DNA of 64,000 nucleotides from Phyllobacterium zundukense (GCF_002764115.1 NZ_CP017942.1:443001-507000), one strand, 5' to 3'. Counted from the first letter of the stretch, positions 17,032 to 26,501 are shown. Translations and numbers: made by a program. The notes: generated by a model not told the origin, from the sequence alone.

Positions 17032-18492
17032 ATGATTATGGTCCTCAAGGACTTAACTTTATTCCGCCAGGCGGCGCTGGTTGGAGGACAATGGATAGAA
17101 GCAAACCTGGCGAACTCCAATCTGATAAGGAATCCTGCAACCGGCGAAGAACTGGGATATGTGCCGGAACTCGGAACCCTTGAGACACGAAGGGCGATCG
17201 AAGTAGCGAGGGTCGCCCAGAAATCTTGGGCGCGGCGAACAGCGAAAGAACGGTCCAGCATACTTCGGCGCTGGTTCGAACTCATACTGCAGCACAGACA
17301 GGACCTTGCCAGGATACTCACGTTAGAACAGGGCAAGCCGCTCGCTGAAGCAGAGGGAGAGGTTGCCTACGGGGCAAGTTTCATAGAGTGGTTCGCCGAG
17401 GAAGCTCGCCGTGTGTATGGCGATATTATTCCCGGCCATCATCCGGACAAACGTATTCTCGTGATGAAGCAACCAATAGGCGTCGTTGCAGCCATCACCC
17501 CATGGAATTTCCCAAATGCCATGGTCACCCGCAAGGCTGGTCCAGCATTGGCAGCGGGATGCGCTGTGGTCCTCAAACCCGCGCCACAGACGCCCTTCTC
17601 TGCCCTTGCCCTTGCTGTCCTTGCCGAACGGGCCGGGCTACCGGAGGGGTTGTTCAGTGTGATCACCGGTTCTGCAGTAGAGATCGGAGCGGAGATGACG
17701 TCCAACCCAATCGTGCGCAAGTTGACATTCACCGGCTCGACCCACGTCGGAACAGAACTCTATCGGCAGAGCGCTGGCACGATCAAGAAACTGGGCCTTG
17801 AACTGGGCGGCAATGCACCTTTCATCGTTTTCGACGATGCAGACGTCGATGCCGCCGTCGAAGGTGCGATGATTGCCAAGTTTCGCAACAATGGGCAAAC
17901 CTGCGTGTGCGCAAACCGCATGTACATTCAGAACGGTATCTACGACGCATTCGCACAGAAACTTTCGGCGAAGGTGGCAAAACTTCGGGTTGGAAACGGC
18001 CTTGAAAGCAACGTAGATCTTGGGCCCTTGATTAATGCTGCTGCGGTTCAAAAGGTTGAGGACCATATTTCCGACGCCATCAGCAAAGGCGCTCGCGTCC
18101 TCTCGGGCGGAAAGGCGCACTCATTGGGCGGTACGTTCTTCGAACCTACCGTGCTTTGCGACGTCACTGGGGCCATGCTCCTCGCGAGCGAGGAAACCTT
18201 TGGGCCTGTGGCTCCGCTGTTTCGCTTTGTAAACGAAGATGATGTGATACGCCAGGCAAACGACACCGAGTTCGGGCTGGCTGCCTATTTTTACGCGGCA
18301 GACCTAGCGCGGGTATTCCGCATCGCTGAAGCTCTCGAGTACGGAATGGTCGGCGTCAATACCGGGTTGATTTCGACAGCCGAAGCTCCCTTTGGCGGCG
18401 TCAAGTCCTCCGGCCTTGGCCGGGAAGGTTCCAAATATGGCATCGATGATTTCAGCGAGATCAAGTACGTCTGTCTTGGCGGCATCGCCTGA
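17032..18492 (+). CDS. gabD: Succinate-semialdehyde dehydrogenase (NAD(P)+)
   Basis: 486 residues from the ATG at 17032 (GAGGAAAC upstream, seven bases after the ATPase stop). GabD hallmarks: LTLEQGKPLAEAEGEV, VAAITPWNFPNAMVTRKAGP, LGLELGGNAPFIVFDDADVD (base Glu), and NNGQTCVCANRM with catalytic Cys followed two residues later by another Cys, as in GabD redox-switch enzymes. It converts succinate semialdehyde to succinate. As the last operon gene it suggests the pathway drains into the TCA cycle through a C4 semialdehyde. Confidence 0.9.
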   Translation: MIMVLKDLTLFRQAALVGGQWIEANLANSNLIRNPATGEELGYVPELGTLETRRAIEVARVAQKSWARRTAKERSSILRRWFELILQHRQDLARILTLEQGKPLAEAEGEVAYGASFIEWFAEEARRVYGDIIPGHHPDKRILVMKQPIGVVAAITPWNFPNAMVTRKAGPALAAGCAVVLKPAPQTPFSALALAVLAERAGLPEGLFSVITGSAVEIGAEMTSNPIVRKLTFTGSTHVGTELYRQSAGTIKKLGLELGGNAPFIVFDDADVDAAVEGAMIAKFRNNGQTCVCANRMYIQNGIYDAFAQKLSAKVAKLRVGNGLESNVDLGPLINAAAVQKVEDHISDAISKGARVLSGGKAHSLGGTFFEPTVLCDVTGAMLLASEETFGPVAPLFRFVNEDDVIRQANDTEFGLAAYFYAADLARVFRIAEALEYGMVGVNTGLISTAEAPFGGVKSSGLGREGSKYGIDDFSEIKYVCLGGIA

Positions 18493-18661
18493 CGGTTCAC
18501 GTCAAGAACGTTGAGACATTTGACATATCTATTGCCAGAGCCCTCAAGCTCCCCCGCGGCAATTAACGAGAATGTCATTTTGCCGTATCCGAGCAATTGT
18601 GGCAATGGCCCGAACAAGACCAGCCCAGCCATTGCGCAGCGGGCTACCGGCAAAGACACCC

Positions 18662-19531
18662 CTACTTAAGCTTGAAGCCCAGGGTCTTGATTGCGGCCGA
18701 CAACTCATGGCGATTTTTCAGCGCATCCTTCGTTTCGATCCGCCGGCTTATTTGTTCAGTCCAATCGATTGCCGGCAACAGTTGTATCTTTTGAAAAGCA
18801 CGCAAAACCTCGTTGTAGTCGCTGAAATCTGCAGATTTTGAATCGTTTTCGTACTGTTCGCTGTGCAACACCTTGGTTTTGGGAAGGCGGGGTTTGATAT
18901 CGGTTCTGATCGCCGGGTCGGGATAGCCAACCGTTAGACCAAACACCGGCAATACCTCTTTTGGAAGTGCTAGCTCTTTGGCAACAGCGATTGGATTGTT
19001 TCGCAGGGCACCGATATAGCAGGTTCCCAGACCAAGCGATTCAAACGCTATGACAGCATTTTGAGCAGCGAGCGCGGCATCGATAACTGCAAGAAGAAAG
19101 CTCTCGAGGTAATCCAGTCCGTCGGACGTTGATCCTTGATTGGTAGCTACCCTCCGTAATCGGGAAAGGTCTGCCAACCAGACAAGGAATAATGGGGCTT
19201 GATCGATCTGCTTTTGATTTCCGGCGACGGCGTTGATGCGCGCCTTGCGGTCCTTGTCTCCAACGGCCACCACGCTCCATGCTTGCAAATTTGAAGAGCT
19301 CGGAGCGGATTGAGCCGCCGAGACGGCAAGTTCCAGCGCTGTTACTGGTACCGATTGCGGCAGGTAGAACCGCACGCTCCGGTGGGCGAGGAGTGTTTCG
19401 ATGATGTCCGTCGCCGGAAGAGAGCCTGACAAGTTTTGTTGTGCCCCATAACGTTGCTGCAGCAACTTACTGATCAGGTCAGTCCCGATTTTTTCTGACG
19501 TAGTGGTGGCTTCACCGGCAGCTTTGGACAT
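18662..19531 (-). CDS. Nitroreductase-family NAD(P)H:flavin oxidoreductase
   Basis: 289 residues. FMN-binding motifs: LLAHRSVRFYLPQSVP, SAPSSSNLQAWSVVAV and the glycine loop ESLGLGTCYIGALRNNP. It resembles NfsA/Frp-type reductases of about 240-280 residues. As last gene of the minus-strand sulfonate-type operon, 36 bases after the permease gene, it could supply FMNH2 to the NtaA-like monooxygenase at the operon head, which otherwise lacks a reductase. Confidence 0.88.
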   Translation of the reverse strand: MSKAAGEATTTSEKIGTDLISKLLQQRYGAQQNLSGSLPATDIIETLLAHRSVRFYLPQSVPVTALELAVSAAQSAPSSSNLQAWSVVAVGDKDRKARINAVAGNQKQIDQAPLFLVWLADLSRLRRVATNQGSTSDGLDYLESFLLAVIDAALAAQNAVIAFESLGLGTCYIGALRNNPIAVAKELALPKEVLPVFGLTVGYPDPAIRTDIKPRLPKTKVLHSEQYENDSKSADFSDYNEVLRAFQKIQLLPAIDWTEQISRRIETKDALKNRHELSAAIKTLGFKLK

Positions 19532-19567
19532 TTCTTTGGCTTCCTGTTGTCGGCTAAAGCCGGGTGT

Positions 19568-20356
19568 TCAGTGCACGCTGACGCGCCAGCGGAGGAGATA
19601 GGTCTCAACGGTAGCGGCGAGCCGATTGAGAATGAAGCCGACCAGACCGAGTATGATCACGCCGACCATGACGAGCGCCATGTCGAAACGTTCGCGGCCG
19701 GCGATGATCAGGCCGCCTACACCCGGACCAACCGCCAGGAAATATTCTGCGCCCACGGTCGCAAGCCAGGAATAGATCAGGCCGAGGTGAACGCCGGTTG
19801 CGATGGATGGCAAGGCGGCGGGGAGAAAAATGCGCGTGATGAGCTGCAACGGCGTGAACTTCAGTGCGTGACCGACCTCGATCAGGTCGCGGGGCGCATT
19901 GCGCATGCCTTCATAAGTGTTGAGCACGACCGGAATGAAGGCGGCGATGGCGACAAAGACGATTTTTGCCTGTTCGCCGAACCCGAACCAGATGGAAATC
20001 AGCGGAATCCAGGCGAGCAGCGAGATCTGCTTCAATCCGTTGAAGGTCGGCGTAATCAACGCATCTGCGGTACGCGACAGCGCAAGCAGTGTTGCAAAAA
20101 GGATGCCGATGACCGACCCGATGAGAAAGCCAGCGACATTCCGGAACAGGCTGAAACCGAGTTCACCGATTAGATTGTTGTCAATCAGTTCACGCTTGGC
20201 GGTGAGAAATACAACTTCCAGCGAAGGCAGAAAGCGGGCATCTACCAAGCCGCTGCGGCTGGACACTTCCCACAGAACGAGCAGGAGGAAAGGAAGTGTC
20301 AATCCGCGCCGTATCTTAACCGCGCGTCTCGCTTGAAAGGCTGCTGCGAGAGACAT
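19568..20356 (-). CDS. ABC transporter permease, SsuC/TauC type (second copy)
   Basis: 262 residues from the ATG at 20356, preceded by AGGAGG inside the end of the upstream gene; a GTG directly before is an alternative. Membrane segments start at GLTLPFLLLVLWEVSSRSG; EAA-type loop MRNAPRDLIEVGHALKFTPL. Two different permeases in one operon imply a heterodimeric channel. Confidence 0.92.
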   Translation of the reverse strand: MSLAAAFQARRAVKIRRGLTLPFLLLVLWEVSSRSGLVDARFLPSLEVVFLTAKRELIDNNLIGELGFSLFRNVAGFLIGSVIGILFATLLALSRTADALITPTFNGLKQISLLAWIPLISIWFGFGEQAKIVFVAIAAFIPVVLNTYEGMRNAPRDLIEVGHALKFTPLQLITRIFLPAALPSIATGVHLGLIYSWLATVGAEYFLAVGPGVGGLIIAGRERFDMALVMVGVIILGLVGFILNRLAATVETYLLRWRVSVH

Positions 20357-21198
20357 CACCTACCCTCCTCATGCTTCCAGCGCTGGATATAGGTTTCGAA
20401 AGCGTCGAGTCCCTTGTCCATAAGGAAACCGATGATGCCGACGGCAATCATCGCAACGATCACCACGTCAAGCCAGAACATCTGGCGTCCCCACACAAGC
20501 AGATAACCAAGCCCTTCGGAAGAAGCGAGGAGTTCTACACCGACAAGCGCGGTCCAGGAATGGGTAAGGCCGTAGCGAATGCCGGTAAAAATGGAAGGTG
20601 CTGCACCCGGAAGAACGATCAGACGCAAAGTCTGCCAGCGGCTGAACCGAAGGGCATGGCCGACTTCCACGAGATTGGCAGGAACTGCGCGGATGCCTGC
20701 TGCCGTATTCAACGTCATCGGGACAAGAGCGCCCTTGGCAATGACAATAATCTTCAATGTTTCGCCAATACCGAAGATGAGCATCAGCAACGGTATCCAT
20801 CCGAGCGTCGGGATCTGAGCGAAGGCCAAAAACAGCGGTCTGATATAATCATCCATCCGGCGTGATAAGCCCATTGCCATGCCAAGCGTTAGCCCGGCGA
20901 GAGCCCCGAACAAAAATCCGATAACCACGCGCAGCAAGCTGACACCGGCATGATAGAAGATTTCCCCGGAGGCAATCATCTCCAGTGCCGTGGAATAGAC
21001 ATAGGTGGGCGATGGAAGAATCTGTTCCGGCAGCCAGCCCCGGTTGGACGCTATCCACCAGGCGAAGAGTAGGCCCAATGGCAAAATCAATGCGATGGCG
21101 AACCGACGGAGTCCACGACTGCTTATCGGTGGCATCAGTCGGGCCACACTGCGTCGTGATGTTGCAGTAGCAGATACGCTATCGGAAATAGTGCTCAT
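20356..21198 (-). CDS. ABC transporter permease, SsuC/TauC type (first copy)
   Basis: 280 residues. Membrane segments start at FAIALILPLGLLFAWWIA; EAA-type loop IRAVPANLVEVGHALRFSRW. Similar to but distinct from the next permease, with which it overlaps. Part of an aliphatic-sulfonate/nitrate/taurine-type importer. Confidence 0.92.
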   Translation of the reverse strand: MSTISDSVSATATSRRSVARLMPPISSRGLRRFAIALILPLGLLFAWWIASNRGWLPEQILPSPTYVYSTALEMIASGEIFYHAGVSLLRVVIGFLFGALAGLTLGMAMGLSRRMDDYIRPLFLAFAQIPTLGWIPLLMLIFGIGETLKIIVIAKGALVPMTLNTAAGIRAVPANLVEVGHALRFSRWQTLRLIVLPGAAPSIFTGIRYGLTHSWTALVGVELLASSEGLGYLLVWGRQMFWLDVVIVAMIAVGIIGFLMDKGLDAFETYIQRWKHEEGR

Positions 21199-21231
21199 TC
21201 GGCGACCTGCGGCCTAGTCTTACTGTACTGA

Positions 21232-22308
21232 TTAGGAGCCCAGCGGTTTGCCATTTGCACCATAGGCCCGCCAGAAATTCTGCAAACCAAGTTTTTCCAA
21301 CGAAGCGTTGAGGTATTTCGGTTCAAACCAGCCTTCCACGCTCACATCGCGGCGGATCAAACCAAATTCCTTGGCTTTGGCGCCCTGTTCCACGTATTGC
21401 GAGACAAGTAAAGCATCGACAAGTGGCGAATTGCGATAGGCTAGTTTGTCATTGCTGAAATAGTCTTCGAGAATGGGGATCGGCGTACCGGACTTGTGCC
21501 AGAGTTCGAATAGCGCCGCGCGGTTGGGTTCATCCGAAGACCACTGTGCTGCTTTTACGAACGCATCGACAACGCGCTGGGTAATCTCCGGATGTTTATC
21601 GATGAAATCCTCGCGTGCGATGATACCGGCGTTGCGGCCGAAGCGAGGATCATCACCCTTGGTGGTATAGATCACCTTGGCACTGCCCTTCGCAGCAAGA
21701 TTTATCAAGGTCGTGTCGCCAAAGGCGGCATCAATGTCCTGGCTGGTCAGCGCGGCTACTGTTCCGGCGCTATCGAGATTGATGACTTGGATATCCTTCT
21801 CGGTCAGGCCGTTGGCCTCAAGGATCTTGATGGCTGCGAGATGTCCATTAGTGCCGCGCTGATAGGCTACCTTCTTGCCTTTGAGGTCCGCGACCGACTT
21901 GATGTCAGAATCCTTGGCGACTGCGAGATAAAGCGGTTTGCGCGCCCCGCTTGCCAGCAGGTATTTTGTCTTGAGGCCATTGGCGCGGCCGATCAATGAC
22001 GGAAGATCGCCCTGATAGGCAAAGTCGAGCTGGTTGTTGGCAAAAGCTTCGTTAACTGCCGGACCGGCGCCCTTGAAGAAGAACCACTCGATCTTGACGT
22101 TTGGATCGTTGGCAAATTCCTTTTCGAGATACTCGCCGGCTCTCGCCGTCGCGGCGGACGTTCCTTCGGCATAGGGGCGGTTATCAAGCCCGATCGCGGC
22201 ATAACCGACGTTGATTGTCACGGGTTCTTCAGAGAGGGCCGGCGACGCAAGGGCGGCCAAAGCAAATGTCGCCAGAACCGCGCGTCGGGTGAAGTGGGAT
22301 AGCTTCAT
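21232..22308 (-). CDS. Aliphatic sulfonate-type ABC substrate-binding protein
   Basis: 358 residues from the ATG at 22308 (GGAG upstream). Signal peptide cleaved near SPALS-EEP. SsuA-like features: INVGYAAIGLDNRPYAEGT, FKGAGPAVNEAFANNQLDFA, DLKGKKVAYQRGTNGHLAAI, SQDIDAAFGDTTLINLAAKG. It would bind a sulfonate or related organosulfur compound in the periplasm. Confidence 0.9.
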   Translation of the reverse strand: MKLSHFTRRAVLATFALAALASPALSEEPVTINVGYAAIGLDNRPYAEGTSAATARAGEYLEKEFANDPNVKIEWFFFKGAGPAVNEAFANNQLDFAYQGDLPSLIGRANGLKTKYLLASGARKPLYLAVAKDSDIKSVADLKGKKVAYQRGTNGHLAAIKILEANGLTEKDIQVINLDSAGTVAALTSQDIDAAFGDTTLINLAAKGSAKVIYTTKGDDPRFGRNAGIIAREDFIDKHPEITQRVVDAFVKAAQWSSDEPNRAALFELWHKSGTPIPILEDYFSNDKLAYRNSPLVDALLVSQYVEQGAKAKEFGLIRRDVSVEGWFEPKYLNASLEKLGLQNFWRAYGANGKPLGS

Positions 22309-22309
22309 G

Positions 22310-23197
22310 TCAAATCTCCGTTGAAAAGAGTGGCCGCCCGCCGGGATTGGCGCGCAAGGCAGCGTGGACCGGTCCCGGCCTGGCAACTGGACGCGTCTGT
22401 GGTGTTGGTTGTTTCGTGACCGTCTTTAGCTGATCGCTGCCAGTTGTTGTGTTGAGAATTTCGAGAATGTGATTGCGGATGCTTGCGAGTTGCGATGACG
22501 TGCGCTCACGCGGGTGCGGCAGGTCCACGGGCACGATTTCCCTGATACGGCCCGGACGCGGTGACATGATAACGACGCGGTCACCGAGATAAACCGCCTC
22601 ATCCACATCATGCGTGACAAGCACCATGGTAATCTGTTCCTTGGCCCAGATTTCCTGCAGTTCTCCCTGGAGGCGGGCCTTGGTAATAGCGTCGAGCGCT
22701 CCGAACGGCTCATCGAGAAAGAGAACATCCGGACGATTGACGAGACCCCGCGCAATCCCCGCGCGTTGCGCCATGCCGCCCGATAGCTGGTGTGGATAAG
22801 CCTTTTCGAACCCGGTCAAACCCACGAGCGCGATCTGCTTTGCCACGAGTTCACGCTTCTCGACCTTCGAGAACGGCGCATTTTCTAGCCCGAGCGCCAC
22901 ATTGCGTTCAACGGTCAACCACGGAAACAGCCGCGGCTCCTGAAACACGATGCCACGATCAAGGCTCGGTCCTGTAACTGGTTTGCCATCATGTTCTACG
23001 GTGCCATCATGGTCGATATCGAGCCCTGCACCAAGACGCAGCAACGTCGACTTGCCGCAACCACTGGCGCCGACGATGGTAACAAACTCGCCCGCCCGGA
23101 CATCAAGGCTGACCTGATCAAGTGCTGTGAGATCGCCGCCATTGACACGGAAGCGCCGGCTCACATTGCCAATCCTGATATGGGCTTTACTGGTCAT
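22310..23197 (-). CDS. Aliphatic sulfonate-type ABC ATP-binding protein
   Basis: 295 residues from the ATG at 23197; the open frame continues upstream into the monooxygenase gene but that part is a shadow. Walker A GASGCGKSTLLRL, Q-loop FQEPRLFPWLTVERNVALGL, signature LSGGMAQRAGIARGLVNRP, Walker B VLFLDEPFGALD, switch VTHDVDEAVYLGD. SsuB/TauB type. The stop is one base from the binding-protein start. Confidence 0.93.
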   Translation of the reverse strand: MTSKAHIRIGNVSRRFRVNGGDLTALDQVSLDVRAGEFVTIVGASGCGKSTLLRLGAGLDIDHDGTVEHDGKPVTGPSLDRGIVFQEPRLFPWLTVERNVALGLENAPFSKVEKRELVAKQIALVGLTGFEKAYPHQLSGGMAQRAGIARGLVNRPDVLFLDEPFGALDAITKARLQGELQEIWAKEQITMVLVTHDVDEAVYLGDRVVIMSPRPGRIREIVPVDLPHPRERTSSQLASIRNHILEILNTTTGSDQLKTVTKQPTPQTRPVARPGPVHAALRANPGGRPLFSTEI

Positions 23198-23228
23198 GGT
23201 GCCGTCTTTCTTGCTTGAATCGACAGGA

Positions 23229-24584
23229 TTATTCAGCTGCGACAGCAGAGCGCGCCGGATGCTGCGGTTCACGGAGGCCAAGATGGCTACGGAGCGTGCG
23301 GCCTTCATATTCGGTACGGAAGAGACCTCGGCGACGCAATTCGGGGACGATGTGCTCGACGAAATCCGTAAGGCCGACAGGCAGATGCGGCGGCATGACG
23401 TTGAAGCCATCAGCTGCACCCGTGGTGAACCAATCTTCCATCTGGTCGACGATATGTTCCGGTGTTCCAACGATCTGCCAATGCCCACGTGCCCCGGCGA
23501 CACGCAGATAAAGCTGACGGATGGTCAGGTTCTCCCGGCGCGCAAGATCGATCATCAGTTTCTGGCGGCTCTTGCTGCCATTGGTCTCAGTGACTTTCGG
23601 GAGCGGCCCGTCCAGCGGATACTTCGACAGGTCGACATCTCCCGCCATGCCGTTGAGCAGTGACAGGCCAACGGCTGGATGGATCAGCTCCTGGATCTGC
23701 TCGAATTTTTCGTTTGCTTCGGATTCAGTCTTACCGATTACCGGAAAAATGCCGGGCATGATCTTCAGGTCGTCCGGCGAACGTCCAAAGCGGGCAAGCC
23801 CGCCCTTGACGTCGCTGTAGAAGGCACGCGCATCCTCGATATTCTGGTGCGCGGTGAAAATGACTTCAGCGGTGCGCGCCGCCAGATCCTTGCCGGGCTC
23901 GGATGAGCCTGCCTGTACGATTACAGGATGCCCCTGCGGCGCACGCGCGACATTGAGCGGACCGCGGACCTTGAAATGCGTGCCACGATGATTAAGGAGA
24001 TGCTGTTTTGATGGGTCGTAGTAGATGCCGCTGTCCTTGTCGCGCAGGAAGGCGTCCTCTTCCCATGTATCCCACAATCCGCGAACAACATCGGCAAACT
24101 CCTCGGCCCGCTCGTAGCGCTCGACATGGGCGACGTGGTGATCGCGATTGAAATTATGCGCTTCGTCCTCGCTTGCTGACGTCACCAGGTTCCAGCCGGC
24201 GCGTCCGCCGCTGATATGATCCAGCGAGGCGAACTTGCGGGCGATGTGGTAAGGTTCGTTATAGGTTGTGGAAGCCGTGGCAACGAACCCCACTCGCTCG
24301 GTTAGGGCTGCCAGAGCTGAAAGCAGTGTCAGCGGTTCGAACTGGGCCACGTAGCGGATTGCAGTGCGGCTGAGCGCCTCCGTATCAGTGCCGCGTGTGC
24401 CGACGCCATCGGCCATGAAGATCAAATCGAACTTCGCCGCCTCAGCGATCTGGGCAAGTTCGGCGTAATGGGCGAAATTCGATCCGGCGTCAGCCTGAGC
24501 CTGCGGGTGACGCCACGCGGCAATATGATGTCCTGTCGGATAAAGGAACGCTCCGAGTTTCAATTGGCCCGCACGTTTGCTCAT
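23229..24584 (-). CDS. NtaA/DmoA/SnaA-family FMN-dependent monooxygenase
   Basis: 451 residues. Family marks: LKLGAFLYPTGHHIAAWRHP, YAELAQIAEAAKFDLIFMAD, EPYHIARKFASLDHISGGRA, GWNLVTSASEDEAHNFNRD, HPVIVQAGSSEPGKDLAART. These enzymes oxidise dimethyl sulfide, sulfones, nitrilotriacetate or dibenzothiophene-type compounds with FMNH2. As first gene of an operon with an SsuABC-like importer, it most likely releases sulfite or a small sulfur compound from an organosulfur substrate. This is inference from context. Confidence 0.92.
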   Translation of the reverse strand: MSKRAGQLKLGAFLYPTGHHIAAWRHPQAQADAGSNFAHYAELAQIAEAAKFDLIFMADGVGTRGTDTEALSRTAIRYVAQFEPLTLLSALAALTERVGFVATASTTYNEPYHIARKFASLDHISGGRAGWNLVTSASEDEAHNFNRDHHVAHVERYERAEEFADVVRGLWDTWEEDAFLRDKDSGIYYDPSKQHLLNHRGTHFKVRGPLNVARAPQGHPVIVQAGSSEPGKDLAARTAEVIFTAHQNIEDARAFYSDVKGGLARFGRSPDDLKIMPGIFPVIGKTESEANEKFEQIQELIHPAVGLSLLNGMAGDVDLSKYPLDGPLPKVTETNGSKSRQKLMIDLARRENLTIRQLYLRVAGARGHWQIVGTPEHIVDQMEDWFTTGAADGFNVMPPHLPVGLTDFVEHIVPELRRRGLFRTEYEGRTLRSHLGLREPQHPARSAVAAE

Positions 24585-24816
24585 GGTTCAGCTTCCCGAT
24601 CACAATTATCCGGAAAGCTTAGGTTGCAATTTTTAATCTCGACAGAAACGGTATTCTTTAAATTGGATCGATTGAGGTTTTCTCGTTCGCGCGGTTCTAA
24701 CGGCATGGAACTCGATTGTAGATCTCGCCCCAGCTTCAATTCTGCTTGCATCCACAAACTGCCGTTAGTTTTGTTCCTTCTTGCTTGATTTAAGTCCTTT
24801 GAACCGGAAAACAATT
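24585..24816. promoter_or_regulatory. Upstream region of the organosulfur operon
   Basis: 232 bases between the monooxygenase start and the IS5 element. The promoter of the minus-strand operon should lie here; I see AT-rich stretches but no unmistakable -35/-10 pair. The IS insertion 233 bases upstream may have displaced distal regulatory sites. Confidence 0.35.
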
Positions 24817-24833
24817 CTAGGGTCAGGACTCAT
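24817..24833 (+). repeat. Left terminal inverted repeat of the IS5 element
   Basis: CTAGGGTCAGGACTCAT, pairing with 26502-26518 at 16 of 17 positions. Confidence 0.82.
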
Positions 24834-25591
24834 TGACCGAGCCAAAAGATAACGGTTGCCGCGATGCAGATAGCGCTGAAGAATGTGTGGGCGCAGCGGT
24901 CGTAGCGCATTGAGATACGCCGCCAGTCTTTTAGCCTTGCGAACATATTCTCGACCTTGTGGCGCTGTCGATACAAAGTCTTGCAGTATGTTGTGGGCAA
25001 CCGGCGCTTGGCTCGCGGTGGAATGCAAGGCGTGATGCCGCGGCCGGCGAGAGCCTCTCGGAATGCATCACTATCATAGCCCTTGTCGGCAATAAGCGTC
25101 TCCGCGTCTGGAAGTATTGGATAGATCAGAGTCGCGCCCTTATGGTCACTCATTTGTCCTTCTGTGAGAAGAAAGATTACTGGCCGGCCGGCGCCATCGC
25201 AAACCGCGTGCAGCTTGGAGTTTAGCCCGCCTATCGTGCGGCCGATGAGACGGGGTGAATCCCCCCTTTTGAGCAGACTGCCGGCCGTCCGATGCGCCTT
25301 AAGATGCGTGCTGTCGATCATCACGCGGTCGGGCGGGCCGCTCTCGGCCGCTAGGTTGGAGAAGATTCGGTCGAAGATACCCGTGCGGGACCAGCGAACG
25401 AACCGGTTGTAGAGCGTCTTGTGGGGGCCATAGACCACGGGCGCATCCCGCCATCGCAGACCATTCCGGATCACATGGACTATCCCGCTGACCACACGCC
25501 GGTCGTCCACGCGCGGAATGCCACGCGTCCGCGGGAAAAAGGGTTCAATGCGCTTAAGCTGAGCCTTAGTCAGCCAGAATTGATCAGACAT
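24830..25591 (-). CDS. IS5-family transposase
   Basis: 253 residues from the ATG at 25591, which has AGGAGG upstream. DDE features: MIDSTHLKAHRTAGSLLKRG (first Asp), ETLIADKGYDSDAFREALA (second Asp) and YRQRHKVENMFARLKDWRRI (Glu in the Y-(2)-R-(3)-E-(6)-K-like signature). Unlike many IS427-group elements, it is a single uninterrupted frame and should be active. The product cuts and pastes the element. Confidence 0.93.
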   Translation of the reverse strand: MSDQFWLTKAQLKRIEPFFPRTRGIPRVDDRRVVSGIVHVIRNGLRWRDAPVVYGPHKTLYNRFVRWSRTGIFDRIFSNLAAESGPPDRVMIDSTHLKAHRTAGSLLKRGDSPRLIGRTIGGLNSKLHAVCDGAGRPVIFLLTEGQMSDHKGATLIYPILPDAETLIADKGYDSDAFREALAGRGITPCIPPRAKRRLPTTYCKTLYRQRHKVENMFARLKDWRRISMRYDRCAHTFFSAICIAATVIFWLGQ

Positions 25592-25808
25592 CGGCAGGTC
25601 CTCCTGCCGCGCTTGAATCACGATGTCACATCAGATGGAATCTGAGTTTACCAAGGTCTGCTATGCGGAGAAAGCTGACGCTCGTCAGCAGCAGGAACGC
25701 GTCCTTTGAGCTGTATTTGAACTGACCGCGAGGATTATCTCGAGCATGGGGTGTCGGAATCTCGTTTAGCCAATCGTCTTCAAGACAGTCAAACTATGGA
25801 GAACAGCG

Positions 25809-26456
25809 ATGACTATTACAATTACGGCCTTTGAACGGTCGCCCGATGGCGGCAAGGGTCTGGCGCGTGACATGCGCGTTCGCTGGGCGCTTGAAGAAGT
25901 GGGCCAGCCTTACGATGTTCGTCTTCTTTCGTTTAAAGCTATGAAGGAACCCGCACATCTAGCGGTTCATCCTTTCGGGCAGATTCCGACCTACGAAGAA
26001 GGCGATCTCGGCTTGTTCGAGACGGGGGCGATCGTGTTCCATATCGCGGAGCGCCATGCGGGCCTGTTGCCAGACGATGCGAATGCCCGGGCGCGCGCGA
26101 TCACATGGATGTTCGCCGCGCTCAGCACGGTGGAGCCGCCGATCCTTGAACTCGGAACCGCTAGGCTCCTTGAGGGCGACAAGTCCTGGTCCGCGCAACG
26201 CATGCCTCTCGTCGAGGATCGCGTCCGTAACCGGCTGGGCCAACTTTCCCGTCGCCTTGGCGATGCCGACTGGCTCGATGGCGCGTTCAGCGCGGGCGAC
26301 CTGATGATGGTGTCGGTGCTGCTCAAGTTGACAGCGTCGGGTGTGCTGGACGAATACCCGAACCTCTCCGCCTATGTGGCCCGCGGCGAAGCGCGGCCCG
26401 CCTACAAGCGTGCCTTCGACGCGCAATTGGCTATCAACAAGCCACCGGCCGGCTGA
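25809..26456 (+). CDS. Glutathione S-transferase family protein (IS passenger)
   Basis: 215 residues with GGAGAACAGCG upstream. N-terminal thioredoxin-like domain: DMRVRWALEEVGQPYDVRLL, NPFGQ-like VHPFGQIPTYEEGDLGLFET with the cis-Pro and the glutathione-contacting E-T pair. Helical C-terminal domain from about residue 85 ends with LSAYVARGEARPAYKRAFDA. It could conjugate glutathione to electrophiles or act in stress defence. It lies wholly inside the terminal repeats of the IS5 element, transcribed away from the transposase, and its GC-rich third positions differ from the region to its right. Confidence 0.9.
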   Translation: MTITITAFERSPDGGKGLARDMRVRWALEEVGQPYDVRLLSFKAMKEPAHLAVHPFGQIPTYEEGDLGLFETGAIVFHIAERHAGLLPDDANARARAITWMFAALSTVEPPILELGTARLLEGDKSWSAQRMPLVEDRVRNRLGQLSRRLGDADWLDGAFSAGDLMMVSVLLKLTASGVLDEYPNLSAYVARGEARPAYKRAFDAQLAINKPPAG

Positions 26457-26501
26457 TTGAGGTCCGGCTCGAAGTCGTCATCCGAGTTTTTCGTTCAGTT
26501 T

